64,000 nucleotides of DNA from Collinsella sp. (GTDB taxonomy: Bacteria; Actinomycetota; Coriobacteriia; Coriobacteriales; Coriobacteriaceae): NCBI GenBank assembly GCA_031292915.1, contig JAUMSH010000058.1, positions 16,409-80,408 of the forward strand. Reading direction: 5' to 3'. The notes under the pieces are model-generated. The model saw nothing but the letters and a program-made list of their open reading frames with translations, did no database searches and was not told the DNA's origin. Made by a program: the position numbers and the translations under genes. Positions 38,125-47,475 of this stretch are shown here, piece after piece; the first letter of the stretch is position 1, and every line of letters starts with the position of its first letter.

Positions 38125-38191
38125 AGTTGCGGTGAAATACGGACTGTTTGGCCGCCTAACGGCCGCAAACAGTCCGTATTTCACCGCAACT
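38125..38191. repeat. Palindromic repeat, copy 2
   Basis: Perfect 26-bp inverted arms (AGTTGCGGTGAAATACGGAC...) with a 15-nt loop; the arms match copy 1 at 35341-35405. Together the two copies bracket xdhC-yqeB-yqeC. It lies between the convergent yqeC and hyuA ends, a position suited to bidirectional termination. Confidence 0.88.
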
Positions 38192-38217
38192 GCGGAGGGG
38201 ACACGGCATCTTTGCTG

Positions 38218-39585
38218 CTAGCGGGGCACGTAACGGCCGGGCTGGGCTCCGGTGGGCTCGCCGTCGCGTGCCACCAGCACGCCGTTCACAAACACGGCCT
38301 TGGCGCGGCCATGTGCCTCAAAGCCCTCGAGCGGCGTGTAGTCCACGGCCTGATGCTGTGTCGCGGCGCTGATCGTCCAACGCGCGCACGGATCCCACAC
38401 GCACACGTCGGCATCGGAGCCCTCGGCAAGACAGCCCTTGCGCGGATACATGCCAAAGACGCGCGCCGGGTTCTCGCTCATCAAACGGCACAGATCCTCG
38501 GGACCCAGCTGTCCCTCAAAGCTCGTAGCGATCGCGACGGGGCGATGCTCCACACCGGGCCCGCCGTTGGGAATCGCGCGGAAGTCGTCGCGCCCGCGGT
38601 CCTTTTGCCCGTGCAGGTTAAAGCTGCAGTGGTCGGTTGCAATCGTATCGATCTCGCCGGCCACAAGCGCCTCGCGCAGGGCAGCACGGTCGCCGGCATG
38701 GCGCAGCGGCGGGCTCATCACATACTTGGCACCTGCAAAGCCGTCCTCGCCCTGCTCCAGATAGCAGGTGTCGTCGAGCATCAGATACTGAGGGCAGGTC
38801 TCGACATAGATATTCTTCTGCCCGCGCGCTTTGGCAGCACGGATGGCCTCGAGCCCCAGCTTGGTCGAAAGGTGCACCACGTTGACCGGAGCGTCCCCGG
38901 CCAAGTGAGCCAGATACAGCAGGCGGCTCACGGCCTCGGCCTCACACACGTCCGGACGGCTGAGCGCATGGCCCTCGGGCCCGTGGATACCCTGCTCAAA
39001 CACGCGCTTCTGCAGCGCGTTGACCAACGTGCCGTTCTCGCAATGCACGCACAGGATACCGCCCAGGCGCTTGAGCTCCTCCAGCACCTCGAGCGTCTCG
39101 GCATCGTTCAAGCGCAGATGGTCGTAGGCAAAGTAGGTCTTAAACGACGACACGCCCGCCTCGCGCATGGCCGAAAGATCGGCGCGGTTGCGCTCATTCC
39201 ACTCGGCGAGTGCCATATGAAAGGCGTAGTTGGCGGTGCAGGTGCCGTCGGCGCGATGATGCCACTCGACTAAGGCATCGGGCATGGTCACGCCGCGATC
39301 GGCCGTCGCGTAGTCGACGATGGTCGTGGTACCGCCGCAGGCAGCCGCACGTGTGCCGGTCTCAAAGCTATCGGCCGTCCAGTCCATGCCGGTCCAGCAC
39401 TGCATGTGCGTGTGCCCATCGATAAAGCCCGGGAACACCCAGCAGCCCGCGGCGTCCTCGACGGTATCGTCGGCGCCCGGCTCAATCGCCGCGGCAATCC
39501 GCACAATCTTGTCGCCCTCCATGGCAAGATCGGCGCGGCGAAGCCCCTGGGGCGTCACGAGCGCGCCGTTTTTGATGATGATCAT
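38218..39585 (-). CDS. hyuA: Dihydropyrimidinase/hydantoinase-type amidohydrolase (HyuA)
   Basis: A 455-residue cyclic amidohydrolase. Metal ligands: GHTHMQ (His58, His60), carbamylated Lys149 in SSFKTYFAY, later histidines in VHCENG and VVHLST, and TDHCSF (Asp). Length and order match D-phenylhydantoinase/dihydropyrimidinase. In the E. coli purine cluster the equivalent gene hyuA lies with ygeX, ygeY, ygeW and yqeABC, all present here, so its substrate is more likely a ring-opened purine intermediate than a pyrimidine. It is followed upstream by mocA with an 8-nt gap. Confidence 0.92.
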   Translation of the reverse strand: MIIIKNGALVTPQGLRRADLAMEGDKIVRIAAAIEPGADDTVEDAAGCWVFPGFIDGHTHMQCWTGMDWTADSFETGTRAAACGGTTTIVDYATADRGVTMPDALVEWHHRADGTCTANYAFHMALAEWNERNRADLSAMREAGVSSFKTYFAYDHLRLNDAETLEVLEELKRLGGILCVHCENGTLVNALQKRVFEQGIHGPEGHALSRPDVCEAEAVSRLLYLAHLAGDAPVNVVHLSTKLGLEAIRAAKARGQKNIYVETCPQYLMLDDTCYLEQGEDGFAGAKYVMSPPLRHAGDRAALREALVAGEIDTIATDHCSFNLHGQKDRGRDDFRAIPNGGPGVEHRPVAIATSFEGQLGPEDLCRLMSENPARVFGMYPRKGCLAEGSDADVCVWDPCARWTISAATQHQAVDYTPLEGFEAHGRAKAVFVNGVLVARDGEPTGAQPGRYVPR

Positions 39586-39593
39586 GTTGCTCC

Positions 39594-40208
39594 TTATTGA
39601 TTCATACAGTTGGCCACGCGATCAAAATACGAGCAGGCCGCGATATGCTCCGCTATGCGTCGCTGTCCCTTGACGGTATCGACGTCCCACAGCTCGTAGG
39701 CACGCGCCTCGACCAGCGCAACGTCGACGCGACCTTTGAGAATCGAGCCCCCGCCGTCCTTGCCCTCAAGACACATAAGTGCATCGAACAGTTCCGCCGG
39801 AAAGAGCACCGGGCTCGAAGGCTCACCGTTGCACGCAAGACGCACCGGATGCTTGCGGCCACGCTCGTCAAATGCGCGAACCATGGCATCAAAAGAATCC
39901 GAACTCACGAGCGGCTGGTCGCCCGGCAAAAAGAGGCATCCTTTCCAGTCGCGTTCGACTCCCCACGAAAGGCCCGCACGGACACTTTCGCTGCGCAGCT
40001 CGCCATCGTTCAGCACGCACGGGCAATGCTTGTCCTCGCAAATCTGAGCGACCTCGGGCCAACGCGTCGAAACCACGACGTCAAAGCCCCGGGGAACCGA
40101 ATCGATGGTCCGAGCAATCAGCGGCTCGCCATAGATATCGGCAAGCATCTTGTTGGAGCCAAACCGCTTGCCCTCGCCCGAGGCCATAATCACGCAACCA
40201 AGTTTCAT
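39594..40208 (-). CDS. mocA: Molybdenum cofactor cytidylyltransferase-like protein (MocA)
   Basis: 204 residues with the nucleotidyltransferase signature VIMASGEGKRFGSNKM at the start and FLPGDQPLVSSDS in the middle, as in MocA/MobA-like enzymes. MocA converts Mo-molybdopterin to the cytosine dinucleotide form required by xanthine dehydrogenase-family enzymes. It lies upstream of hyuA on the same strand, in the same gene set as in E. coli. Confidence 0.87.
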   Translation of the reverse strand: MKLGCVIMASGEGKRFGSNKMLADIYGEPLIARTIDSVPRGFDVVVSTRWPEVAQICEDKHCPCVLNDGELRSESVRAGLSWGVERDWKGCLFLPGDQPLVSSDSFDAMVRAFDERGRKHPVRLACNGEPSSPVLFPAELFDALMCLEGKDGGGSILKGRVDVALVEARAYELWDVDTVKGQRRIAEHIAACSYFDRVANCMNQ

Positions 40209-40337
40209 CTCCGCAAACCTCCCCTGGCTGCCTTGGACGCCATAGTTGCTATACCCACCATACCAAGCTCACACTCCGTCGGAACAGGCATGCGCTCGTT
40301 TTTCCAGCGAACGCCCCTTGGCTCTCCATAGCACAAA

Positions 40338-40368
40338 GGAGGGCGCCCCGCGACGCAGGGCACCCTCC
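40338..40368 (-). terminator. Terminator after carbamate kinase
   Basis: Hairpin GGAGGG-C-GCCC / GGGC-A-CCCTCC (11-bp arms, one mismatch), then TTTGTG on the minus strand, 18 nt after the carbamate kinase stop. It separates that gene from mocA. Confidence 0.7.
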
Positions 40369-40386
40369 TCAATGGTGCAGATATGC

Positions 40387-41337
40387 CTACTCAGCGTCGC
40401 CAGTAAACGTGGTACCGGTCTTGCCGGCAAGACCGTCACGCGCCTTCTCGAGCAGCGTGATGAGCGCCGTGCGGCCCGGCTTGCTCTCGGCAAACGTCGA
40501 GGCGGCCTGGACCTTGGGCAGCATGGAGCCACGACCGAACTCGTTGGCCTCGGACAGACGCTTTACGTCAGCCGCAGTCAGCGTGTCGAGCCACTGCTCG
40601 TGGTCGGTGCCAAAGCCAATGGCAACCTTCTCCACGGCCGTCAGGATAATCAGGGCATCGGCGTCGAGCTGCTCGGCGAGCTTCTCGGCCGCAAAGTCCT
40701 TATCGATGACGGCGGCAGCGCCCTTAAGGTGGTTGCCCTGGGCCTTGGTGACGGGAATACCGCCACCGCCGCAGGAGATCACCACGTGGTTGGACTCGAC
40801 GAGCGACTTGATGGTGTCGAGCTCGACGATGTTCACGGGCTTGGGCGAGGCAACCACGCGACGGAAGCCCTGCTTCTCGTCGTGGATGAACTGGTAGCCG
40901 CGGTCGGCCTCCAGCTCCTTGGCCTCGGCCTCGCTCATCCACGGACCAATCGGCTTGACCGGGTCGGCAAAGGCCGGGTCGTCTGCCGCAACCTCGACCT
41001 GGGTGAGCACGGTGGCGACGCCCTTGTCGATATTGCGGTCGAGCATTTCCTCGCGCAGCGCATTTTGCAGGTCATAGCCAATGTAGCCCTGGCTCATGGC
41101 GCCGCAAACGGACAAGGGGCAGGGAACGTACTTCTGAGGATTAGAGCGCGTGAGCTCAGCCATCGCGTTGGCGATCATGCCCACCTGGGGACCGTTGCCA
41201 TGCACGACGACGACCTCGTTGCCCTCCTCGATCAGGTCGACGATAGCCTTGGAAGTCGTCTTGACGGCCTCCATCTGCTCGGGAAGGTTGGCGCCGAGGG
41301 CGTTTCCGCCCAGGGCGACAACGATACGCTTAGCCAT
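40387..41337 (-). CDS. arcC: Carbamate kinase (ArcC/YqeA)
   Basis: 316 residues of the amino-acid kinase fold: RIVVALGGNALGANL, VVVHGNGPQVG, then CGGGGIPV and DKDFAAEKLAEQL. It makes ATP from carbamoyl phosphate and ADP. Position immediately after ygeW (14-nt gap) suggests that carbamoyl phosphate released by the carbamoyltransferase is converted to ATP, CO2 and ammonia, the energy-yielding last step of purine breakdown. The equivalent E. coli gene is yqeA. Confidence 0.93.
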   Translation of the reverse strand: MAKRIVVALGGNALGANLPEQMEAVKTTSKAIVDLIEEGNEVVVVHGNGPQVGMIANAMAELTRSNPQKYVPCPLSVCGAMSQGYIGYDLQNALREEMLDRNIDKGVATVLTQVEVAADDPAFADPVKPIGPWMSEAEAKELEADRGYQFIHDEKQGFRRVVASPKPVNIVELDTIKSLVESNHVVISCGGGGIPVTKAQGNHLKGAAAVIDKDFAAEKLAEQLDADALIILTAVEKVAIGFGTDHEQWLDTLTAADVKRLSEANEFGRGSMLPKVQAASTFAESKPGRTALITLLEKARDGLAGKTGTTFTGDAE

Positions 41338-41351
41338 TTCTCAGCCCAGCT

Positions 41352-42554
41352 TTAGGCCTGGAACCAACGGGCGGTGTTGCGCTCGTCGAGGGCCTTGAGG
41401 GTAGCGGCGGGATCGGCAACCTTCTGCAGGAACATCATGGCTGCGATGGCGTACGGCTTGTAGCTGGCCTCCTTGTACATGCCCACGCGGTGCATGTCGA
41501 AGACGTCGGCGTTGACCTCGCCGTGCTCGCAGGAGACACCGGAGATGTCGGCGGGCAGCGGGTGCATAAAGATGGTGTCCTGGCCGTTGGCAGTCTTCTC
41601 CATGAGCTCAGTCGTGGAGCACCAGTCCTGATGGGTGGCGTTCTGGGCGAGCAGCTCCTTCTCGAGCGCAGCGATGCCGGCGTCGTCGCCCTCGGCGTAC
41701 AGGTTGGTGCGCTTCTCCATGGCGGCAAACGGAGCCCAGCTCTTGGGGATCACGATGTCGGCGCCCTCGAAGGCCTCGGCCATGGTGTTGACCTGCTTAA
41801 AGGTGGTGCCGGACTCGGCGGCGTAGCCCTTGGCGCGCTCGACGACCTCGGGCATGAGGTCGTAGCCCTCGGGGTGGGCCAGGGTGACGTCCATGCCAAA
41901 ACGGGGCAGCAGGCTGATCAGCGACTGCGGGCAGGACAGTGGCTTGCCGTAAGAGGGCGAATAGGCCCAGGTGACGGCAACCTTCTTGCCCTTGAGGTTC
42001 TCGAGGCCACCAAACTCGTTGATGAGGTAGAGCATGTCGGCAGAGGACTGCGTGGGGTGGTCGGAATCGGACTGCAGGGAGATGAGCGTGGGACGGTGAT
42101 CCAGAACGCCGTCCTCGTAAGCCTGCTGGACAGACTCGGAGACCTCGGCCATGTAGGCGTCGCCCTTACCGATGTACATGTCGTCGCGGATGCCGATGAC
42201 GTCGGCCATGAAGGAGATCATGGTAGCGGTCTCGCGGACGGTCTCGCCGTGAGCGATCTGGGACTTCTTCTCGTCCAGGTCCTGCAGCTCAAGGCCGAGC
42301 AGGTTGGCAGCCTTAGAGAAGGAGAAGCGCGTACGGGTGGAGTTGTCGCGGAACAGCGAGACGGCCAGGCCGGAGTCGAAAATCTTGGACGAAACGTTGT
42401 TCTCGCGCAGCTCGCGCAGAGCGTCGGCGACGATGTAGAGCGCCTTGAGCTCATCGGTGGTCTTGTCCCAGGTGTGCAGGAAGTCGCTGCCGTACATACC
42501 CTTAAAATCGAGGCCGTTCAGCTGCTCGACGAGCTCGGTAAACTTGGCGTCCAT
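41352..42554 (-). CDS. ygeW: Knotted carbamoyltransferase YgeW
   Basis: 400 residues from the ATG at 42554 (AAAGGACA upstream); the longer open frame is not used. The carbamoyl phosphate site STRTR (residues 72-76) is intact and HPLPAD is present. Length is greater than OTCase (about 310-335) and matches the YgeW group, which has a knotted fold and extra inserts (LQSDSDHPTQSSADML). The substrate of YgeW is thought to be a purine-derived carbamoyl compound rather than ornithine. Neighbours ygeX, ygeY and a carbamate kinase support this. Confidence 0.92.
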   Translation of the reverse strand: MDAKFTELVEQLNGLDFKGMYGSDFLHTWDKTTDELKALYIVADALRELRENNVSSKIFDSGLAVSLFRDNSTRTRFSFSKAANLLGLELQDLDEKKSQIAHGETVRETATMISFMADVIGIRDDMYIGKGDAYMAEVSESVQQAYEDGVLDHRPTLISLQSDSDHPTQSSADMLYLINEFGGLENLKGKKVAVTWAYSPSYGKPLSCPQSLISLLPRFGMDVTLAHPEGYDLMPEVVERAKGYAAESGTTFKQVNTMAEAFEGADIVIPKSWAPFAAMEKRTNLYAEGDDAGIAALEKELLAQNATHQDWCSTTELMEKTANGQDTIFMHPLPADISGVSCEHGEVNADVFDMHRVGMYKEASYKPYAIAAMMFLQKVADPAATLKALDERNTARWFQA

Positions 42555-42755
42555 GGAAATGTCCTTTCTAAAGATGAAACGATCGCAGTGAGTAGATGTG
42601 CTCCGGCATGTGCGTGTGGCTAGAACATGCAGAGCATCATGACGAGGACCCGCCACCGTTGAGGAAGCATGGGAGATAACGACCGCGGGCCCCAAGTCAA
42701 CAGGGGGCGCCGGGGGCATAAACTGTCCCCGGCTCAACAAGATCGAGGAATGGGA

Positions 42756-44141
42756 CTAGTCGATCTTGTTGTTGGTCAGACCGGCGCGGAACACGGTGGC
42801 ATCGCCATCGGCCTGGCTCGGATCGTAGAGGTTCAGGGCAGCCACATACATGGCGGCAGCGGTGACCAGGTCGTCCTTGTAGGTGACCTCGTTGGGAGCG
42901 TGAGCCTGAGACTCGGCACCCGGGCCAAAGCCCACGCAGGGGATGCCGTAGCGACCCTGGATGGAGACGCAGTTCGTGGAGAAGGTCCACTTGTCGCACA
43001 GAGGGCGACCGGTGCGCTTGTCCATGCTGGGCTCGCAGCCGATGCGCTCGTCACCGAACATGGCCTTGTGGGCGTCGACGAGGGCCTTGACGTGCGGAGC
43101 GGTCTCCTTGTTGATCCACGTGGGAAAGTAAGCCTCGGTCTCGTAGACCTCGCCGGTCCAGGACGGACGGTCGTACATGTACATGGAGACCTTCACGTCG
43201 TCGCCGTACTTCTTGGCGGCCGGCAGGTTGCGGATCTCGTCCAGGCAGGACTCCCAGGTCTCACCGGCGGTCATGCGACGGTCGATGGAGATGGCGCAGG
43301 AGTCAGCGACAGCGCAGCGGCTGGGACTGGTGTAGAAGATCTGGCTGACGGTGCAGGTGCCGCGGCCCAGGAAGCGGGCATCCTCGAAGTGCTCGGGGTT
43401 GTACTTGGGGTCGAGCATCTTGACGAGACCCTTGATGTCGGTCGACTCGTCGCAGCCGTTGTTGTTGAGGGCGCGGACGTCGGCGATGATGTCGGCCATC
43501 TTGTAGATGGCGTTGTCGCCGCGGTCGGGAGCGGAGCCGTGGCAGGAGGTGCCGTGAACGTCGACGCGGATCTCCATGCGGCCGCGGTGACCGCGATAGA
43601 TGCCACCGTCGGTGGGCTCGGTGGAAATGACGAACTCGGGCTTAATGCCGTCCTTGTTGTAGATGTACTGCCAGCACATGCCGTCGCAGTCCTCTTCCTG
43701 GACGGTACCGACGACCATGATCTTGTAGCCCTCGGGGATGAGGCCCATGTCCTTCATCATCTTGGCAGCGTAGGTAGCAGAAGCCATGCCACCCTCCTGG
43801 TCGGAGCCGCCGCGGCCGTAGATGATCTCGTCGGTCTCGTAGCCCTCATAGGGATCGGCGTCCCAGTTCTCGATGTTGCCGATACCGACGGTGTCGATGT
43901 GAGAGTCGATGGCGATAATCTTGTCGCCCTCGCCCATAAAGCCCATAACGTTGCCCAGGCCGTCGACCTTGACCTCGTCATAGCCAAGGCTCTCCATCTC
44001 GGCCTTGATGCAAGCGACAACCTCACCCTCCTCGCAAGACTCAGAGGGATGGGAGATCATGGCGCGCAGGAAGCGAGTCATATCAGCACGGTGGGACTCA
44101 GCAGCAGCCTTGATAGCGTCGAAATCGAGTTCTTTAGCCAT
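42756..44141 (-). CDS. ygeY: YgeY-type M20 metallohydrolase
   Basis: 461 residues of the M20 dinuclear zinc family: His81 and Asp83 (DSHIDTV), Asp114 (RGGSDQEGG), Glu-Glu-Asp at 149-151, and a C-terminal His in QAHAPNE. The closest recognisable group is YgeY, often labelled selenium metabolism hydrolase or peptidase. In purine-degrading gut bacteria ygeY belongs to the conserved set with ygeX and ygeW. It lies downstream of ygeX by 72 nt. Confidence 0.9.
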   Translation of the reverse strand: MAKELDFDAIKAAAESHRADMTRFLRAMISHPSESCEEGEVVACIKAEMESLGYDEVKVDGLGNVMGFMGEGDKIIAIDSHIDTVGIGNIENWDADPYEGYETDEIIYGRGGSDQEGGMASATYAAKMMKDMGLIPEGYKIMVVGTVQEEDCDGMCWQYIYNKDGIKPEFVISTEPTDGGIYRGHRGRMEIRVDVHGTSCHGSAPDRGDNAIYKMADIIADVRALNNNGCDESTDIKGLVKMLDPKYNPEHFEDARFLGRGTCTVSQIFYTSPSRCAVADSCAISIDRRMTAGETWESCLDEIRNLPAAKKYGDDVKVSMYMYDRPSWTGEVYETEAYFPTWINKETAPHVKALVDAHKAMFGDERIGCEPSMDKRTGRPLCDKWTFSTNCVSIQGRYGIPCVGFGPGAESQAHAPNEVTYKDDLVTAAAMYVAALNLYDPSQADGDATVFRAGLTNNKID

Positions 44142-44213
44142 TGTTCATAACCTTTCAAACGAAGGAATCTACCTGTGAGGTGGCGGAGCGATACCTATTT
44201 ACTCCGCCCAGTA

Positions 44214-45428
44214 TTAGCAAGTCGGGTACTCGCCCTCCCAGACGATGCGACGGTACTGATCCGGATCCGTGTCGCCTTCGGTGGAGAAGCAGAGCACGGA
44301 GCTCGTCTTGTCCAGGCCGATGAGCTCCTTGAGCTCGGCGTACTCGGGATCGAGCATGAGGGTCTCGACCAGGCCGGTGGTCACCGCGCCGGACTCGCCG
44401 GAGATGACGCGCGGGTCGCCCTTCTCGGGGGCGCCCAGGGTACGCATGCCGCGAGCGGTGACCCAGTCGGGGCAGGACACGAAGGCGGTAGCGTGGTTGC
44501 GCAGGATATCCCAGCCCAGGATGTTGGGCTCGCCGCAGCACAAGCCGGCCATGATGGAGGGCATGTCGCCGTCCACGATGCGCGGGTCGCCGTCGCCAGC
44601 GGCAGCGCCCTTGTACAGGCAGGCGGCCGGAGCGCACTCGACCACGACAAAGGTGGGCGGGTTATCGGGATACAGGTTGGTGAAGTAGCCCACCACGGCG
44701 CCGGCCAGCGAGCCTACACCGGCCTGGACAAAGACGTGCGTCGGGCGGTTGATGGCCATCTCGCGCAGCTGCTCGGCTGCCTCGGAAGCCATGGTGCCAT
44801 AGCCCTCCATGATCCAAGACGGAATCTTCTCGTAGCCCTCCCAGGCGGTGTCCTGAACGATAACGCCGCGCTCGCAGGCGTCGGCCTCGGCGGCGGCCAT
44901 GCGCACGCACTCGTCGTAGTTGACCTCTTCGATGGTCACCGTGGCGCCCTCGGCGGCGATGTTGTCGAAGCGGGGCTTGGTGGAACCCTTGGGCATGTGC
45001 ACGACGGCCTTCTGGCCCAGCTTATTGGCAGCCCATGCCACGCCGCGGCCATGGTTGCCGTCGGTGGCGGTAAAGAAGGTGGCCTGGCCAAAGTCCTTGG
45101 CAAGCTGATCGGAAGTCAGGTAATCGAAGGTGCAGTCGGCAACGTCCTTGCCGGTCTCGTCGGCAATGTAGTTGGCCATGGCAAACGAACCGCCCAGGAC
45201 CTTAAAGGCGTTGAGGCCAAAGCGATAGCTCTCGTCCTTAACGCACAGGTTGGACAGGCCCAGGCGTGCAGCCTGGCCATCCAGGCGGGCAAGCGGAGTG
45301 ACGGTGTACTGGGGGAACGACTGGTGGAAGGCACGGGCCTTCTTCACGTGGTCGAGGCTCATGATTCCCAAGTGCTTGTCATCGCTCTTGGGCATCGTGT
45401 TGCCCGCCCACTGGATCTTATCGGCCAT
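44214..45428 (-). CDS. ygeX: Diaminopropionate ammonia-lyase
   Basis: A 404-residue fold-type II PLP enzyme. The PLP lysine is Lys76 in NAFKVLGGSFA, the phosphate/substrate loop is TDGNHGRG (122-129), and a Gly-rich VQAGVGSLAGAV loop follows. It splits 2,3-diaminopropionate to pyruvate and ammonia. First gene of the operon reading leftward (ygeX-ygeY-ygeW-arcC); the upstream region carries two identical palindromic operators and the divergent regulator. Confidence 0.94.
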   Translation of the reverse strand: MADKIQWAGNTMPKSDDKHLGIMSLDHVKKARAFHQSFPQYTVTPLARLDGQAARLGLSNLCVKDESYRFGLNAFKVLGGSFAMANYIADETGKDVADCTFDYLTSDQLAKDFGQATFFTATDGNHGRGVAWAANKLGQKAVVHMPKGSTKPRFDNIAAEGATVTIEEVNYDECVRMAAAEADACERGVIVQDTAWEGYEKIPSWIMEGYGTMASEAAEQLREMAINRPTHVFVQAGVGSLAGAVVGYFTNLYPDNPPTFVVVECAPAACLYKGAAAGDGDPRIVDGDMPSIMAGLCCGEPNILGWDILRNHATAFVSCPDWVTARGMRTLGAPEKGDPRVISGESGAVTTGLVETLMLDPEYAELKELIGLDKTSSVLCFSTEGDTDPDQYRRIVWEGEYPTC

Positions 45429-45520
45429 ACGGTGAACTCCTTAAGTCCTCTCTTGCCGGCCCCCGCATACGCGTTTCAGCCCATTCCCATTCATGCGACT
45501 GAACTTTTATGTGGATGCCA

Positions 45521-45535
45521 AACAAAAAGTTTGTT
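45521..45535. promoter_or_regulatory. Operator candidate 1, AACAAA-N3-TTTGTT
   Basis: Perfect 6-3-6 palindrome in the ygeX/regulator divergent promoter. An identical half-site pair occurs 51 bases away (45572-45586), close to five helical turns, allowing a regulator to bind both on one DNA face or form a loop. Confidence 0.6.
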
Positions 45536-45571
45536 AGCACTGTTCTATCACACTTTTTGATTGGCAAACCT

Positions 45572-45586
45572 AACAAATTGTTTGTT
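45572..45586. promoter_or_regulatory. Operator candidate 2, AACAAA-N3-TTTGTT
   Basis: Second copy of the same palindrome; only the 3-nt spacer differs (ttg versus aag). It sits about 120 bases upstream of the regulator start and about 150 upstream of ygeX. Confidence 0.6.
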
Positions 45587-45705
45587 GCCGTAATCGGTAC
45601 CTTTTCGCCGCCGAACGGTTACATAACGCAGCGACGCTTTCGTTATTTGCGAACAAGTGGGGTTTATGGCAAAGTGAACCCAAACTAATTTTTAGGAAGG
45701 CACCC

Positions 45706-46359
45706 ATGACCCCCGCACAGATAGAGTTTTACAAGCGCCTTGCACACGGCCTGGCGCTTCAGTTTGGCCCCAACTGCGAAGTCGTCGTCCACGACTTGGA
45801 GACCGAGGACGTGGACCACTCCATCGTAGTAATCGAAAACGGCCACGTCAGCGGACGCAAACTAGGTGACGGTCCCAGCCATATTGTGCTTGAGTCCATG
45901 CACGATGGCACCGCCGACGTGCACGACCGCGAGCCATACCTCACCAAAACCGCCGATGGCAAGCTGCTCAAGTCCTCGACCATCTTTATCCGCAACGACG
46001 AGGGCAAGCCCGTCGGCATTTTGGGCATTAACTTTGACATTACGCTCATGAAGGCTTTTGAGCGCTCGCTCGACGCGCTCACCGGCACGGGCGACAAGGG
46101 ATACACCGAGCCCGAGCCCATCACCAAAAACATCGGCGACCTGCTCGAAGATCTGCTGCGCGAGTGTGAGCAATACGTGGGCAAGCCCGCAGCCCTTATG
46201 ACCAAAGATGAGCGCATTCGCGCCATTGGCTACCTCGACCGTCGCGGCGCCTTCCTTATCTCCAAATCGAGCGAGCGCGCCTGCGAGTTCTTTGGCATCT
46301 CAAAGTACAGCTTCTATAGCTACCTTAACGAGGCAAAGGCTGCCGCCGGCGACAAATAG
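45706..46359 (+). CDS. YheO/DauR-like PAS and HTH regulator
   Basis: 217 residues: an N-terminal YheO-type PAS-like domain (LQFGPNCEVVVHDLETEDVDHSIVVIENGHVSGR, then GILGINFDITLM) and a C-terminal helix-turn-helix (MTKDERIRAIGYLDRRGAF, ACEFFGISKYSFYSYL). Relatives include DauR, which senses D-arginine. Its divergent position beside ygeX and the paired palindromes between them make it the likely regulator of the purine operon, perhaps sensing urate, xanthine or diaminopropionate (inference). TAGGAAGG precedes the ATG. Confidence 0.88.
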   Translation: MTPAQIEFYKRLAHGLALQFGPNCEVVVHDLETEDVDHSIVVIENGHVSGRKLGDGPSHIVLESMHDGTADVHDREPYLTKTADGKLLKSSTIFIRNDEGKPVGILGINFDITLMKAFERSLDALTGTGDKGYTEPEPITKNIGDLLEDLLRECEQYVGKPAALMTKDERIRAIGYLDRRGAFLISKSSERACEFFGISKYSFYSYLNEAKAAAGDK

Positions 46360-46482
46360 TCAGCGTGCCTGCGCCCCCTCCCCTTTTGGGCGCGAGTTCT
46401 GGAATGCACGAATCCGAGAGTCGGCCGCAAGGTAAGTTCCATATAATCGATGAATGCGATTATTTCGAAAGGATGGAACAAG

Positions 46483-47475
46483 ATGGGGTCGAGCAACGCA
46501 TCACGCAACGGCCGCGGAGGCACCGTTTCTGGCGCCAGGCATGCGAAACGCGCGTTTGACGAGGGCGAAGACGATCTGTTTGCGCTGAGCCTCGACGACG
46601 TGATGAGCGACCGCCCCTGGACCGCCGAGGAACTCATGGGCGGCGGAGCTCGCCCGACAAGTGCAAAGCCCGCACCTTCCGCCACGCCCGCACCGGCATC
46701 CGTGCCCGCGGACGACTTTGCCACCCGTCCCATCGTGCAGACAAAGCGTAAAGCCGCCCCTGCGCCCCGTCCTGCTAGCGATCCGTCCGAGACGGCGGCG
46801 TTTCTCGCTGCAGCGGCACAGCGCCCCACGGCAGACAGCACGATTCGCTACGCTGCCCCGCAGCAGTCGGCATACACGGCTCCCGAGCCCGAGCTCGAGC
46901 CGCCTGTCATGGATCTGGATGATCTTTCCAACCGCCAGTTTGCCTTTGATTCCTGGGCCGCGGCAGATCTGGACGAGACCTCGGGCGGCATGCCGGCGCT
47001 CGACATTCCGGTAAACCCTTTGTTTGCGGCTGCCGAGAAACGCGAGTCCGCATACGACAACACCGCAGCATACGCCAACCGCCCGAGCGAACAACCTCGC
47101 GCCGGCCGCATCGAAACCGAGGATTACGGCCAAACATCGAGCGGCTATTCTCGCGACCCGTTTGCCGCCACGCCCGCTCCCGATTACAACCAAGCGAGCG
47201 TAAAGGCAGCCTCGGCATCGTCGTATACCCACGGCACCGACGATGAGCGTGCTGCCGATTACCACACCGAAGAAGAGCCGCCGCGCTTTTCGGAGTTTTC
47301 GCAGGCGGCAAAGGTTCTCTTAATCGCCATCATCATCGCTCTGCTCGGCGTGATCGCGTTTGAGGGATTCCAGCTGTTCCGCGGCCCCACCGCGTCCGAA
47401 TCGGCAACGCAGCAAAAAGAGGACGACAACCAGTACCTGGACATCAACACCCTCAAGGGCGACCCCAACAGCTAG
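46483..47475 (+). CDS. Disordered single-pass membrane protein, function unknown
   Basis: 330 residues from the ATG at 46483 (AAAGGA 9 nt upstream; an ATG at 46450 is possible). About 270 N-terminal residues are low complexity, Ala/Pro/Ser/Asp/Glu-rich and probably disordered in the cytoplasm. A membrane helix follows (AKVLLIAIIIALLGVIAFEG, about residues 275-295) and then a short outside tail. The start SSNASRNGRGGTVSG resembles coriobacterial cell-envelope or division-associated proteins only in style. I recognise no domain. Confidence 0.7.
   Translation: MGSSNASRNGRGGTVSGARHAKRAFDEGEDDLFALSLDDVMSDRPWTAEELMGGGARPTSAKPAPSATPAPASVPADDFATRPIVQTKRKAAPAPRPASDPSETAAFLAAAAQRPTADSTIRYAAPQQSAYTAPEPELEPPVMDLDDLSNRQFAFDSWAAADLDETSGGMPALDIPVNPLFAAAEKRESAYDNTAAYANRPSEQPRAGRIETEDYGQTSSGYSRDPFAATPAPDYNQASVKAASASSYTHGTDDERAADYHTEEEPPRFSEFSQAAKVLLIAIIIALLGVIAFEGFQLFRGPTASESATQQKEDDNQYLDINTLKGDPNS

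Noticed and set aside
41352..42740. Longer YgeW start at 42740
   Set aside because: The extra 62 residues come from a repeat-like intergenic stretch; the ATG at 42554 has AAAGGACA upstream and matches family length.
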